NCBI GenBank assembly: GCA_009917695.1
Contig: JAACJG010000004.1
Span: 124,001 to 188,000, forward strand
Direction: 5' to 3'
Origin: Candidatus Rifleibacterium amylolyticum
GTDB lineage: Bacteria; Muiribacteriota; Ozemobacteria; Ozemobacterales; Ozemobacteraceae
Length of the DNA: 64,000 bases
Shown: piece after piece, positions 24,036 to 33,898 of the stretch
Layout of the letters: every line of letters starts with the position of its first letter
How positions within the stretch are numbered: the stretch's first letter is position 1
Notes under the pieces: generated by a model
Databases searched by the model: none
What the model was told of the DNA's origin: nothing
Seen by the model: the letters and a program-made list of their open reading frames with translations, nothing else
Position numbers and translations under genes: made by a program

Positions 24036-27000
24036 ATGAAAAAAAGTCATGGCAGATGTGTCGTTCTGGTAATACTGATGTTGCTGGCGGCATCGCAGGT
24101 TATGGCTCAAGTCCCAGCACTCGCCGAAGAATACATGCGCAATGGCGAGATATATCTGCTGATCAGCTACAAAGATGTTCCCATTGGCGATCATGCTGGA
24201 GTTCATCGCCTCAGCGACCCGGCCAATGCAGGTTTGTATGTGGGCCGACTCTATGACCCGGGCTCAAGTATTGGTATCTGTGTTGACCTGAACCGTGTCA
24301 TCTACACCTTTACCGAAGATAAGAGCGCTACTGTCTATCAGTTCCTCCCCAACATGAAGCTTTTGCGGCAGGTCGTCGATGAATCCTGCTATGCCGGCGA
24401 CCTTGTGCGCGCCCAGTGTATCGTCGATTATGGATACCACCAGTATTTTCACGCTGACCATAGACCAGCTAACCCCGCAGGTGTTCGCGAGCAGGTATAC
24501 CGTGTTGGGCCGGTCGGCCGTTATGTGCGCGGCTCCGGACAAGCATATGGCACCCGATCTGGTTGGCCTGGAGCTGGAACTTCTAATCATTCAGCCTTAT
24601 ATACCAAGCCAATCAATGCGCAAATGCCATGTTGCCAGCTCTATACCCATTTGCCCAGCCCAACTGTCGCAGGATGTGGAACTCCTACAGATCCGCCAGC
24701 AGCTGGAGTCAACCCGCTGCCGAAGATAAACAACATCCAGGATCCCATGTTCCCCGGCAAGCAGTGGTATCTTGTTCCCAACGGCGCCTGGTATTCTACC
24801 TGGCAGAGCAAACCAACTCAGACCAACTACTGGGGGCCACACCCAGATCGCATTTTTTACCAGGTTTTCAGAGATTATGTTACCGGTCGCCCGCGCTACT
24901 GGAAGCTCACCACCTGGGACAGCAACACCAAGAGCATCGGCGCCCCCGCCAACATAGGGCCTGTGGTTGGTACTACCTATGACGTTCAGATCGCCCGTAA
25001 AATTCTCGCCGGCTGTCTCGATGGCTGTGGTGGTGCAACCGGTTCGGGCTCTGGTACAGCCAACCCCATGTGGGTCAGCGTTGCTTTTCAGCCACCTATC
25101 GGTGGTGGCCAGTCGCGAACCTATCTCTATTCGAGAGAGCGACCGCTGCCGAATTATAATCTGACCCTTTCTAAAGGCGGTGGAGCCGCGACAGATTACA
25201 ATCCACCGGCTGACAATCCTCTGATCGGCAGCCCTTATGATATGGGCGCAACCCAGGAAAAAGGCACCCGATGGGTTGGTATCTCTCTGCGTGATGCTAA
25301 TACCGATTATGTTTACACGCTGGGTACGTCTTTGATCAACTCATGGTATGAAGAAGCTACGCCAGGTACCGGTGATTTTTCGATAGACGCAGTGACCGTA
25401 TCGAACCAGTGGGATCAAAACGGCGGTATCGTCTATGCTTACGACAAGAACCTCGGACTTGTTCTCAAGTTTGTACGAAATGAAAAGACCAGATCGGTAG
25501 TGCAATTCGAGCCTATCCCGGTTGGAAATAATGTCGATGCCATCGCTGCCGATGGTTTTGGCAGCCTGTATTTCTCTAAAACCGTTGCTGATCCGGTTAC
25601 AGCTTCGCTTCTTACGACTTTTGAAGCGAACCCAAATTCTTATATAGAACGAGTTAGAACTCTGGTAACCGATGACGGATCGAATGAAGGCGTTGCCTTC
25701 TTCGAACAGAGATATTCAAAGACAGTTTTTGAACGCAATGTCTATACCGGCCAGATCGAAACCGCCGGTAATTACCATCTCGGATCGAATTTCCGTGCCA
25801 GACGATATGTATTGCCTCCTGATATCGTCATCGATACTAACCCGACTGGTTTCGAAGCGCGGCTTATCGCCGCCGGCGGTTGGTGGGCCGGCTGGCTGTC
25901 GAGCCTGCCGACTTCAGATATGCTGAATGATGGCGCGCCGCCGGTGATAACTTACGATCCTAACGACTCGCCTGATCATATCGAGCTTTCGGTTATCAAC
26001 GTGCCAACTCCTCCAATGCCGCACCGTTTCGAAGATGGCTCGCGTGTCGATATCGTAGGAGCTTTCCAGAACTACCCGGTTCCATCGACAGACAGCAATA
26101 ATCAGGGTGGAGCTCTGGCGCCCGGCACTATTCTCGACAACCGCCGCGCATATTTCTTCATGCCGGAAAACTATCCGCTCGATTCGGGAAAACTTAATCC
26201 GACCGAGCAGCCCGACTGGAATGCGAATGGCTATCTCGCCGGCTTTGTTAATACCCTCGACAAAGTGCGCTACACATGGAAACTCTGGACAGTCAGTCAG
26301 CCAACCGTGAATCACCCGGAAAACCTGCCGGAAGTATTCGTCAATGCCGATCCGGTGGTTGAGACAACTTCTGAGCCGTATTTTGTTTTCTATTCGCCGA
26401 TTGGCGGCAAGTATGTTCTCACTCTGGAAGCCAAATTCGACTGGTATGACTTTACCAAGCTGCCATTTGGCGGTATGCGCGACGATGTCTATTCGCCGAC
26501 CGGAATTTATCGCAGTACTGTTTATAAAACCGATGAAAAGGCCGTGGCACGCTCGCGCGAAGCCACGATTGAAAACATCAAAAGCGCCTTTTCCGGCAGT
26601 CTGATTATGCCGGAACTGTCTGCTCGTCTCGATACTATCGTTCCGCCAGGGTCAGATGGCAAATGTTTTGTTGCAGCCATACCGATCAATGTTGCTACGT
26701 CAGCACCTGTCATTGGTACTGATACGCTTAAGGCGCGTATCGAGCGTTGTGATGACATGACCATTGCCGAGAACCTCCGCATCTGGGCAGCCCACAATCT
26801 CAGCAATGGTTACCACCACGGCGTCAATGCCGGCCCTGCTTCTTATGGCTGGCGCATTGAAGACAAGTATCTCAAGCACATGTTTTTTGATATCTCAACT
26901 TCGAATCTGACTTCTAACGAAAACGACAGCAAATACAATTATGTTGCCGATCGCATTACCACTTCTGGAGACCCGCTTTATGTCAGAAGTGATCCTCTTC

Positions 27001-28712
27001 TCAGATTCGAAAACAACCCCGGTGATCTGCGCTGGGATGGCGATGTTATTCTTACCGGTGTAATGGAACTGGCTCTGCCAAGTGGTCAGCAGACGGTAAG
27101 ACTGTTCGGCAACGACAGTAATCCAGAAATACAGGTAACAGACAAGAAGCAGGCTTTCGGTGTTGCGCCGATCGCTTATCCTTCAGACCCAAAATTCCAT
27201 CGTCTTATGATCACGGCCCGACGTAACTTCAGATATAAGGTATACCCGATTGCCATTATCACCCACCCGGTAACTGGTGTAGAAAGCGAAATGCCGCTTT
27301 CGCCGATCTGGCTGACGAATGTTATGAGTATCGAGGCCGAAGCCTTCATTCTGGGTGTTGATAAAGAAGCTCCGTTACTTCAGGCCGCGCAGACCAATCC
27401 GTGCAATATATTCGGTCTGACCGGTCAGCCGTTGACGGCCAATGTTGGCCCTTCCGGTTATGCCAACCCGGAAGCGATATACTGGCAGCTGTCTGATAAC
27501 AGCCCATGGGAGAACAGCTCACAAACCGGCGTTTCTGCGGCAATATCTGTGGCTAACCGTTCCTATAACCAGGCTTATGACGGTAAGGCAACTTATAATC
27601 TGAAACCTGTGTTCAGCAAAGCAATCCGTAAGATCAGCCTGAAATACGAGTTCACTGAAAATCCCAATCAGTATGCGGTAACGCGCGGCACAACCGTGCA
27701 GGAACTCTCGGGTTCAGGTGTGTTTGAAGGAAAGAACGATCCTGGCAGTGACAACACCATAAACAGTCATCTTGGTTTCACTGTTCCGCTCGAAAGCATT
27801 GGTTATGGCAACATCGCCAGGAATTATGCCAATAATACTCCGGGTTATGTTCCTTATACTTTCGATATAATTGCTACCGACTCATCGGGTAATATTCTGG
27901 AGACCAAGCTTAATCTGGTGCTTAACGTGCGCGATAATATTCCGCCAATTCCATGGCTGACCATGCAGGACCGTAAGACCGGCGAATCATCGATTATTCC
28001 AAGGATTGCCGGGATGTCGCAGCAGGATTACAGTCTGCTGCCTTTCAAAATTACCGACTCCTTTCCTGCTTACAAGCCGACGGTTGCAACCAACAGTATC
28101 GCCTGGAATTCAACTACCGAGGATGGTATCGTCGGCGGCTTTACCGGCGAAACTCTTCTGGCTTTGCCTCATATAAGCGCTGGAGTGCTAAATCCCGCGG
28201 ATTCATCAAATGTTGATGCGATGAATAAACTTATAAAACAAGGCGTACCGCCGAATTTCCTCGAAGATAACGTTGAATTTCTGATGTTTCCGTTTGCCGC
28301 CGATAATGCCGGCGGAGCCGTCGCGACCGTCACCGTGCGTTATATAGATGCAGCCAATGGAAACGAGGCGACTTGGTCTTCAGGAAACGGCGCTATCCGT
28401 GATAACAGCTCTTTACAGCCGCTTATTGCAAGCGGATCGCCATTGGTTGGCTTCTTCAGAGGCCTGCCGGGGGACTTCCCAATGCTGGCACCAGTTGTCG
28501 TCAGTGCCGAAGACGATGCCCGAAGTTGGAACTGGTATGTGTCACCAACAGGCGATAAAAAATGGGTTTGGCCGGCAAATGGCAGTAAGCCTGATTTTAG
28601 TAATGCAAACCCGCCGGTTCTTGCCAACGAAAGAACATTCAGCACTATGTTGCTGATCTACGACAGTAGAATGCGCGTCAGAACAATTGACACAAGACAG
28701 CAGCGCGATTAA
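24036..28712 (+). CDS. Very large secreted protein of unknown function (about 1558 aa)
   Basis: A signal peptide (MKKSHGRCVVLVILMLLAAS, cut after VMA) leads a very long extracellular-type sequence rich in Asn, Pro, Tyr, Gly and Thr. The first ~600 residues contain short propeller-like strands (RVIYTFTEDKSATVYQF, VYAYDKNLGLVLKFV). Later parts look like immunoglobulin-like beta domains. No catalytic motif or C-terminal sorting signal was recognised. The ATG at 24036 follows AAAGGGAGGT; an in-frame ATG at 23982, also with a GGAGG site and overlapping the previous stop, would add 18 residues in front of the signal. It ends the pseudopilin/Skp cluster and is the obvious cargo or surface product. 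A strong terminator follows. Confidence 0.75.
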   Translation: MKKSHGRCVVLVILMLLAASQVMAQVPALAEEYMRNGEIYLLISYKDVPIGDHAGVHRLSDPANAGLYVGRLYDPGSSIGICVDLNRVIYTFTEDKSATVYQFLPNMKLLRQVVDESCYAGDLVRAQCIVDYGYHQYFHADHRPANPAGVREQVYRVGPVGRYVRGSGQAYGTRSGWPGAGTSNHSALYTKPINAQMPCCQLYTHLPSPTVAGCGTPTDPPAAGVNPLPKINNIQDPMFPGKQWYLVPNGAWYSTWQSKPTQTNYWGPHPDRIFYQVFRDYVTGRPRYWKLTTWDSNTKSIGAPANIGPVVGTTYDVQIARKILAGCLDGCGGATGSGSGTANPMWVSVAFQPPIGGGQSRTYLYSRERPLPNYNLTLSKGGGAATDYNPPADNPLIGSPYDMGATQEKGTRWVGISLRDANTDYVYTLGTSLINSWYEEATPGTGDFSIDAVTVSNQWDQNGGIVYAYDKNLGLVLKFVRNEKTRSVVQFEPIPVGNNVDAIAADGFGSLYFSKTVADPVTASLLTTFEANPNSYIERVRTLVTDDGSNEGVAFFEQRYSKTVFERNVYTGQIETAGNYHLGSNFRARRYVLPPDIVIDTNPTGFEARLIAAGGWWAGWLSSLPTSDMLNDGAPPVITYDPNDSPDHIELSVINVPTPPMPHRFEDGSRVDIVGAFQNYPVPSTDSNNQGGALAPGTILDNRRAYFFMPENYPLDSGKLNPTEQPDWNANGYLAGFVNTLDKVRYTWKLWTVSQPTVNHPENLPEVFVNADPVVETTSEPYFVFYSPIGGKYVLTLEAKFDWYDFTKLPFGGMRDDVYSPTGIYRSTVYKTDEKAVARSREATIENIKSAFSGSLIMPELSARLDTIVPPGSDGKCFVAAIPINVATSAPVIGTDTLKARIERCDDMTIAENLRIWAAHNLSNGYHHGVNAGPASYGWRIEDKYLKHMFFDISTSNLTSNENDSKYNYVADRITTSGDPLYVRSDPLLRFENNPGDLRWDGDVILTGVMELALPSGQQTVRLFGNDSNPEIQVTDKKQAFGVAPIAYPSDPKFHRLMITARRNFRYKVYPIAIITHPVTGVESEMPLSPIWLTNVMSIEAEAFILGVDKEAPLLQAAQTNPCNIFGLTGQPLTANVGPSGYANPEAIYWQLSDNSPWENSSQTGVSAAISVANRSYNQAYDGKATYNLKPVFSKAIRKISLKYEFTENPNQYAVTRGTTVQELSGSGVFEGKNDPGSDNTINSHLGFTVPLESIGYGNIARNYANNTPGYVPYTFDIIATDSSGNILETKLNLVLNVRDNIPPIPWLTMQDRKTGESSIIPRIAGMSQQDYSLLPFKITDSFPAYKPTVATNSIAWNSTTEDGIVGGFTGETLLALPHISAGVLNPADSSNVDAMNKLIKQGVPPNFLEDNVEFLMFPFAADNAGGAVATVTVRYIDAANGNEATWSSGNGAIRDNSSLQPLIASGSPLVGFFRGLPGDFPMLAPVVVSAEDDARSWNWYVSPTGDKKWVWPANGSKPDFSNANPPVLANERTFSTMLLIYDSRMRVRTIDTRQQRD

Positions 28713-28722
28713 AGTCAGTCGC

Positions 28723-28759
28723 AAAAGGCCGGGCAAACTGTTGTTTGCCCGGCCTTTTT
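28723..28759. terminator. Strong bidirectional rho-independent terminator
   Basis: AAAAGGCCGGGCAAAC and its perfect complement form a 16-bp stem around TGTT, with T-runs on both strands. It serves the giant secreted protein gene on the plus strand and the Skp-like gene ending at 28770 on the minus strand. Confidence 0.9.
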
Positions 28760-28769
28760 CCTGATCATA

Positions 28770-29714
28770 CTAATTGCGAGGATTGCGCTTGTTCAGCAGT
28801 TTTTCGAGTCTCTCGATGACTTCATCATCACATTTATATCTTTTCAGCAGGCGCTTAACTACTTCGGTCGTAATGTCGATGCCACCTCTCAGAACCATTG
28901 GATGAGGATTTATCGGCAATTGCTCCTGCACAGCCGGTTGTCGGCTCTGCTCCAGCCAGGTGGCCGCTCCATTCGCTTCTTTTTGCATGCCGGCAGCATG
29001 CTCTCTGTCTTTTTTCTGCTGCGCACTTTCGCGGGTGTTGGCGAGAAATGCATAATACAGGTCTGTCTCGGCATGCGAGAGGTTTTTGTCGGTAAGAATC
29101 TCAAACGATCGCTGCATATTACGTTTGCCATTATTCGGGATCGCAGCATTGAGAATCAGATTGAAACCGCCTTCTTCGGCGACTTTGTCGACTGTTTCCT
29201 GTATTTCCCTTTCGATCCGGTTTAACATTGCAGCTGTCTGTTCAGGTAGCATGAGGTCAGGGTTGGCCAGTCTGAAATTGATGAGATTGCGTTTCTGCCA
29301 GAGTTCACTGATCAGGTGGTTTGTTTTCTCTGTTGTCTTATGCAGTTTCTCTTTTTCTCTGGCATCGGCAGCTTTCTGAAGGTCATTCATCAACATGAAC
29401 TGCTTCTGTTTTAATGCAGAGTATTCGTTGTTGATAACTGCAAGCTCTTTTTCGAGATCATCTTGATTGGCTTTTCCCTGTTCCAGAAGTTTCTGCCTCT
29501 CTTCATGCAGGGATTTTGCATCAAGCCCGAACTCGACATTGACAAAGCTCATGCGATTGAAATCATAGAGCGACATGAGCGGATGCAGCGCAGTTACCAG
29601 CGTGAGATCTACGACTCCCGGCTGCTGACCACTCAGATTCACCTGCTGGCTGAGTCCAATTGTGCAGATAAGAAGCATGCAGCTCAGCATTCTGATTATT
29701 GTTGCTTTCTTCAT
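28770..29714 (-). CDS. Secreted OmpH/Skp-like coiled-coil protein (paralogue)
   Basis: The 314-residue protein has a signal peptide (MKKATIIRMLSCMLLICTIG), then VVDLTLVTALHP and SLYDFNRMSF. A charged coiled coil spans residues about 65-165, EEGGFNLILNAA follows, and the C-terminal motif is GGIDITTEVVKRLLKRY. Both end motifs match the protein at 23011-23982, so the two are paralogues. It starts directly at the stop of the upstream gene at 29715 (TAA then ATG) and is surely co-translated with it. The likely role is periplasmic chaperone or scaffold for the secreted proteins of this region. Confidence 0.65.
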   Translation of the reverse strand: MKKATIIRMLSCMLLICTIGLSQQVNLSGQQPGVVDLTLVTALHPLMSLYDFNRMSFVNVEFGLDAKSLHEERQKLLEQGKANQDDLEKELAVINNEYSALKQKQFMLMNDLQKAADAREKEKLHKTTEKTNHLISELWQKRNLINFRLANPDLMLPEQTAAMLNRIEREIQETVDKVAEEGGFNLILNAAIPNNGKRNMQRSFEILTDKNLSHAETDLYYAFLANTRESAQQKKDREHAAGMQKEANGAATWLEQSRQPAVQEQLPINPHPMVLRGGIDITTEVVKRLLKRYKCDDEVIERLEKLLNKRNPRN

Positions 29715-30377
29715 TTATGGTTCCCTTTCAAAAGATTTCTGAAAAACCACCGGTCGTCGGCATTGTGGAAAAATCTGGCTGATTTCATAGGAATTCTCGA
29801 TATATTCTGCAATATACCTTTCATGTGGGCTCCACAAATATATCTGCAGTGGGCTGCTGAGCCAGTTTTTATGAACCTGAGTTTCTGTAGCCGGCAGGTA
29901 GTTGAGATAGATGGCGTTGGGGTCATTAAAGCGCGCTCTGATATCATTGACCAGGTTGCCAATATCCGGCAGGATGCCGGAGTCTCTGCTGGAAAGTTGT
30001 TGCAGGTTTTGCTGCCTGGCGAGAAGCTCATATTTGTGAGATTTGAGGTCTTTTTCCTGCCGGGCAAGCACAAGATTCTTTTGCCAGCCGTCAGCTTCGG
30101 CATTTGAGTCTTTTGCTTCAAGAAGCTTTTCAGCATTGGCCCGCTGTAATACTGCCAGGTCAGACAATTTTTGTTCTATTTCCATAATTTTCTGGCCGAT
30201 AGATGCAATTTCGTCTGGTATTACAGTTGAGTTCAAAAAACAGCGTGTTATCGGGTCATAACTGGCACCTGTCGGATGTTCTGCAATAAAAGCATCGAGG
30301 TCGAAAGATCGATAGCTCTGCGCGGCAAGCGAATGGCTACCCGCCAGGATCAATATGCAAACGATGAGTTTTCTCAT
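29715..30377 (-). CDS. Short secreted relative of the Skp-like proteins
   Basis: The 220-residue protein has a signal peptide (MRKLIVCILILAGSHSLAAQ), followed by SFDLDAFIAEHP and ASYDP, the same N-terminal motif as in the two Skp-like proteins. A coiled coil follows (about residues 60-130). The GG-DIT-EV C-terminal motif is absent; the tail is rich in Pro, Tyr and aromatic residues. Its gene directly abuts the next one. It may be a diverged partner of the same assembly. Confidence 0.55.
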   Translation of the reverse strand: MRKLIVCILILAGSHSLAAQSYRSFDLDAFIAEHPTGASYDPITRCFLNSTVIPDEIASIGQKIMEIEQKLSDLAVLQRANAEKLLEAKDSNAEADGWQKNLVLARQEKDLKSHKYELLARQQNLQQLSSRDSGILPDIGNLVNDIRARFNDPNAIYLNYLPATETQVHKNWLSSPLQIYLWSPHERYIAEYIENSYEISQIFPQCRRPVVFQKSFEREP

Positions 30378-30401
30378 AAGCGCCTCTGGTTTCGAAATGA
30401 T

Positions 30402-31127
30402 CTATTCAGGTAAGTCCGGAAAGTCGAAGGTGTAGGGATCGAAAATCTGTTCAGGCCTTGTGGCAAGGAACTTTTCGGCGAGAAGCTGTTCGACATATTC
30501 ATGGTTGTCGATCAGAGCCCTTCTTGTCTGATATACTGGAAAAACTGCGAGAGAGAGAATTCTGCCCGGCAGCGGCAGCTGATAAAAGACCAGCGAGACC
30601 CACGTCATGCCCCTGCTTTCCTGTGCCCATGGTGTCTGGCGACTGGCGTAGACCGAGCGAATTCTCGAAGTTTGCATTAACACCAGCTGAAAGCAGCGGT
30701 TACTTGAATTGCTGTCGACAAATAGTGCTATCTGCAGCTGATTTTGGTCTGCGCCTATGATCAGTGGTATTTCAGACTGGTTCTGCCTTCCTTTCGCCAG
30801 TTCGACAACCGATGCTGTCGTCGGCAGAGTCTGCCATGGCAGATGCGCTTCCCAGTTCGGCAGAAGCGGCAGGAGTGCAATTGAAAATGAGCTGAACAAA
30901 TTGTGGTTGGCAACCCAGAGTATTTGTTTGAGGCTGTTGCGCGGAAACTTGTCGAGAATCGCGTCGAGCTCTGCCAGTGGCGTGAGAGGAGCTGATAAAG
31001 GCAGGCGCAGATGAAACAGCCGCTTCCAGTCGTGCAGGGCCAGGCTGCATGCCTGGGCTTGATATGCGCAGGTTAAAAGCCAGCCAAGTGTTATCAATAC
31101 TGCAAATTTATGCTGTAATTTCTGCAT
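30402..31127 (-). CDS. Secreted protein of unknown function
   Basis: The 241-residue protein has a signal peptide (MQKLQHKFAVLITLGWLLTC, cut near AQA-CS). The mature part contains WVANHNLFSSFSIALLPLLP and many hydrophobic strands, without a motif I know. It lies 24 bases upstream of the short Skp-like relative in a minus-strand set of three secreted proteins, so a joint role in the envelope is likely. Confidence 0.5.
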   Translation of the reverse strand: MQKLQHKFAVLITLGWLLTCAYQAQACSLALHDWKRLFHLRLPLSAPLTPLAELDAILDKFPRNSLKQILWVANHNLFSSFSIALLPLLPNWEAHLPWQTLPTTASVVELAKGRQNQSEIPLIIGADQNQLQIALFVDSNSSNRCFQLVLMQTSRIRSVYASRQTPWAQESRGMTWVSLVFYQLPLPGRILSLAVFPVYQTRRALIDNHEYVEQLLAEKFLATRPEQIFDPYTFDFPDLPE

Positions 31128-31246
31128 ACAGATACTTTATCACGCCACTCTGCGCAGCTCAAGACGGAAGTCGCCGAATCTGGCAGCATGTATTTTGTGC
31201 CGTTTTGCTGTATCATGCATTTTGAGTTGTACCCAGGAGGTTGAAG

Positions 31247-32554
31247 ATGAACAGGGAAAGGCTGCTGGATAAGGTAAAAAACATTTGCGACCGGGAATAT
31301 GAGAATTTTATCAGCTTGTTGAGCCGTCTGATTGCATGCCGTTCTCTCAGCGGTCAGGAAGAAGGCTGTGCCAGGCAACTCACTGACTTTTTTAAAAGTG
31401 CCGGGATTCCATGTTTTGTCGATGCGCGAGGCAGTGTTCTCGCCGTTTTTCTGCCGAATAACAGTTCCAGCCCTCCTTCAGATTCGGAAACAGCCTCGAT
31501 AAGGCAGTGGCTGGCCGCAGAGATTGCCATTGCCCGTGCTGCCGGCCGAAAATTGCTGGCTTACAACGCGCATATGGATGTCGTGCCTGCTGATAATGCA
31601 GAAGATTGGCAATCTGACCCATTTACCGCTGACCGTCGTGGCGGGCGCATCTATGGTCGCGGTACCTGCGACATGAAGGGTGCTCTGGCGGCCATGGCCA
31701 TGTCTCTTACTCTGAGTCGAGAGATTGCTGATGCAGCCACTTCTCAGGCGGTGGTTCTCGGATGCTTCTGCACCGAGGAAGAGGCTGGCGAAGGCCTTGC
31801 CTTCAGGGATCTTTGCGATGAGTTTGATCTTCAGCCTGATTACGTAATTCTGGGCGAACCCTCTAAAATGCAGATTGCCAGAGGACAACGAGGAAAGCTC
31901 GAATGTCTTATCGAAACCAGTGGAGTCTGCGCGCACACTTCGGTTCCAGAGACCGGGGACAGCGCAGCTTATAAACTGGCGCGGGCATTACTCGCGGTCG
32001 AAGCATTGGATGAAGCTCAGCGCAAGCAGTATGGCACTGACTCTGACCAGGTTTTGCAACGCACCACGGCAACGGTAACTTCTATTCAAAGCTGGCCGCA
32101 GAGTAAGAGTTTCGTGCCGAACCGGGCAATGGCTCATGTTACAGCCCGTCTGGCTCTTGGAGAAAACCTGGCTTCTCTCGCAGCAAAACTGAAATCTGAC
32201 CCGAACTGGCCAGAGGCACAAATTATTCCGGTTGTCTATCGGGGTCGCTCTTATCGAGGTCGCGAAAGCGAATGGAGCTCAGAACACCCGGCTTGGGAAA
32301 CTCCTGTTACCAGTCCATTTTTTAATATTCTCGAAACAACAGCAAGTCTGATTCTAGGCCACAGGCCGGCCAACAAGATTTGGCCGTTCTCTACCGATGG
32401 CGTTTACAGTGCCGGTATGGCTGGCATTCCCACTTTGGGCATTGGCCCGGGTCATGAAGAAATGGCGCACAAAGTTGATGAGTGGGTAGAGGAGTCGGAA
32501 TTGTTGCAGGCACTGCAACTCTATGCGCTTCTGCCGTGCTGTCTGCCGGAGTAG
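31247..32554 (+). CDS. M20-family metallopeptidase/deacylase (ArgE/DapE-like)
   Basis: The 435-residue protein has the M20 metal-site series: NAHMDVVP (His and Asp), GRGTCDMKG (bridging Asp), CTEEEAGE (general base and metal Glu), GEPS, and a late His in GPGHEEMAHK. The central insert (about residues 215-320) is the usual dimerisation domain. Family members hydrolyse amide bonds of N-acyl amino acids or small peptides in the cytoplasm. I chose the ATG at 31247, six bases after CAGGAGG, rather than an in-frame TTG two codons before. The end converges on the HD gene with four bases between them. Confidence 0.85.
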   Translation: MNRERLLDKVKNICDREYENFISLLSRLIACRSLSGQEEGCARQLTDFFKSAGIPCFVDARGSVLAVFLPNNSSSPPSDSETASIRQWLAAEIAIARAAGRKLLAYNAHMDVVPADNAEDWQSDPFTADRRGGRIYGRGTCDMKGALAAMAMSLTLSREIADAATSQAVVLGCFCTEEEAGEGLAFRDLCDEFDLQPDYVILGEPSKMQIARGQRGKLECLIETSGVCAHTSVPETGDSAAYKLARALLAVEALDEAQRKQYGTDSDQVLQRTTATVTSIQSWPQSKSFVPNRAMAHVTARLALGENLASLAAKLKSDPNWPEAQIIPVVYRGRSYRGRESEWSSEHPAWETPVTSPFFNILETTASLILGHRPANKIWPFSTDGVYSAGMAGIPTLGIGPGHEEMAHKVDEWVEESELLQALQLYALLPCCLPE

Positions 32555-32558
32555 TCAG

Positions 32559-33824
32559 CTAGCCTATATTTTCGAGAAAGGTGCGGTATTCCTGGCGCGA
32601 TTCTTCCTGGGCCTTTATGCGTACCTGGTTTATCTCTTCATGATGTTTTTTGACAAGCTCGACAATATCATGGTCAAGCTTGCCGTTCTCAGCCATTTTG
32701 CTGAGAATCAGCAGGGTTTGTTCATTGGACATTCCCTTTCGGTAAGGCCGGTTTTCGGTGAGGGCGGTAAACACATCAGCTACTGCCATTACTCGTGAAC
32801 CGAGTGGCAGCTGATTCTGTTTTAGTCTGAACGGATACCCGCTGCCATCAAGTCTTTCGTGATGATATGAGCCAAACTGGTTGATAATGGCCAGATCTTT
32901 GATGGCCTCGAGGACGCGGTATGTGTAGAAGGTGTGCCCACGCATCAGGTTGAATTCGTCGTCAGTCAGCTTACCCGGTTTTTCGAGAATCTCTGCTGGG
33001 ATGGCCAGTTTGCCAAGATCATGCAGAAAACCGGCGACTTTCATTTCAAAACGCTCATATTCGTTCATGCCTGCCAGACCGGCTATATGCTCTGCGGTTG
33101 CCGAGACACCGCTGGAGTGAGTAGCGGTAAACGGACTGCGAAAATCGATCATGCGCCGGATCAGGCTTGCCAGCGACAGGAGCTCAGACTGGCACATGCA
33201 GATTGTATCGAGTTTGACGTTTGCCTCCAGCTGTTTGTTGATAAGAGGCGACACAATGTCGAGCCAGAAATATTCCATTTCAGCGAGTTTTTCGAATGCC
33301 TCTACCACCAGCGGGTCAAGCATGTGTCCTGCGACTCCAGAAATTCTCTCGATAATTGCTTCTGACTGACTGAGAACAGGTCGCTTACGATCTATCAGCA
33401 GTGCAACCCTGTCTGCCACCTGAAGAATTCTACTTCCTATCGGCACCGGCCGCCCTTTGTAAGTGCTACCTTCTCCGTTATTCCAGTAGACATGATGGTA
33501 TCTGATCAATTCTGCTGCCCCGCTCATCGGCGCAAAGATATTGATCAGGTGATAGCCCATTTCAGCATGCGCCTGTCCGGTGGTGTATTCGAATCTTAGA
33601 GTCTCCATCCGCTCTGCCAGCGAAATGGCGCCGATGTCGTGCAGAATTCCGGCGCAGACGATTTCATTTTGCTCAGCCGCGGGCAGTTCCATGATATCGG
33701 CAATGCGCATGGCAATCATGGCAACCTGCTTATGATGGTCATTGAGCAGTGGGCTGATCCAGTCGAGAATGTCTGAAAGGCAGCTGAGAAAATCAAACAG
33801 CTTGAGCCGGTATTGTGGTTTCAT
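32559..33824 (-). CDS. Tandem HD / HD-GYP phosphodiesterase-like protein
   Basis: Two HD modules are seen. The N-terminal one (residues ~20-150) has NDHHKQVA, AGILHDIGAIS and YHHVYWN but no GYP. The C-terminal one (~215-400) has THSSGV, GFLHDLGKLAIP, LMRGHTFYT, YHHERLDGSGYPF and ADVFTALTENRPYRK, a full HD-GYP set. HD-GYP domains hydrolyse cyclic di-GMP or related dinucleotides. No receiver or membrane domain is present, so the input is unclear. A second HD-GYP protein is at 62600. Confidence 0.85.
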   Translation of the reverse strand: MKPQYRLKLFDFLSCLSDILDWISPLLNDHHKQVAMIAMRIADIMELPAAEQNEIVCAGILHDIGAISLAERMETLRFEYTTGQAHAEMGYHLINIFAPMSGAAELIRYHHVYWNNGEGSTYKGRPVPIGSRILQVADRVALLIDRKRPVLSQSEAIIERISGVAGHMLDPLVVEAFEKLAEMEYFWLDIVSPLINKQLEANVKLDTICMCQSELLSLASLIRRMIDFRSPFTATHSSGVSATAEHIAGLAGMNEYERFEMKVAGFLHDLGKLAIPAEILEKPGKLTDDEFNLMRGHTFYTYRVLEAIKDLAIINQFGSYHHERLDGSGYPFRLKQNQLPLGSRVMAVADVFTALTENRPYRKGMSNEQTLLILSKMAENGKLDHDIVELVKKHHEEINQVRIKAQEESRQEYRTFLENIG

Positions 33825-33853
33825 TATTTGTTAGCTCCGCTTTTAACTGCCAT

Positions 33854-33859
33854 ATTATA
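33854..33859 (-). promoter_or_regulatory. Consensus -10 element upstream of the tandem HD gene
   Basis: A perfect TATAAT on the minus strand lies 30 bases before the ATG at 33824. The -35 candidate (TTCAAT, 16-base spacer) is weak. Confidence 0.4.
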
Positions 33860-33898
33860 ACCCTATTTGCTCAAAATTGAATGAGAAATTTAACAGGC

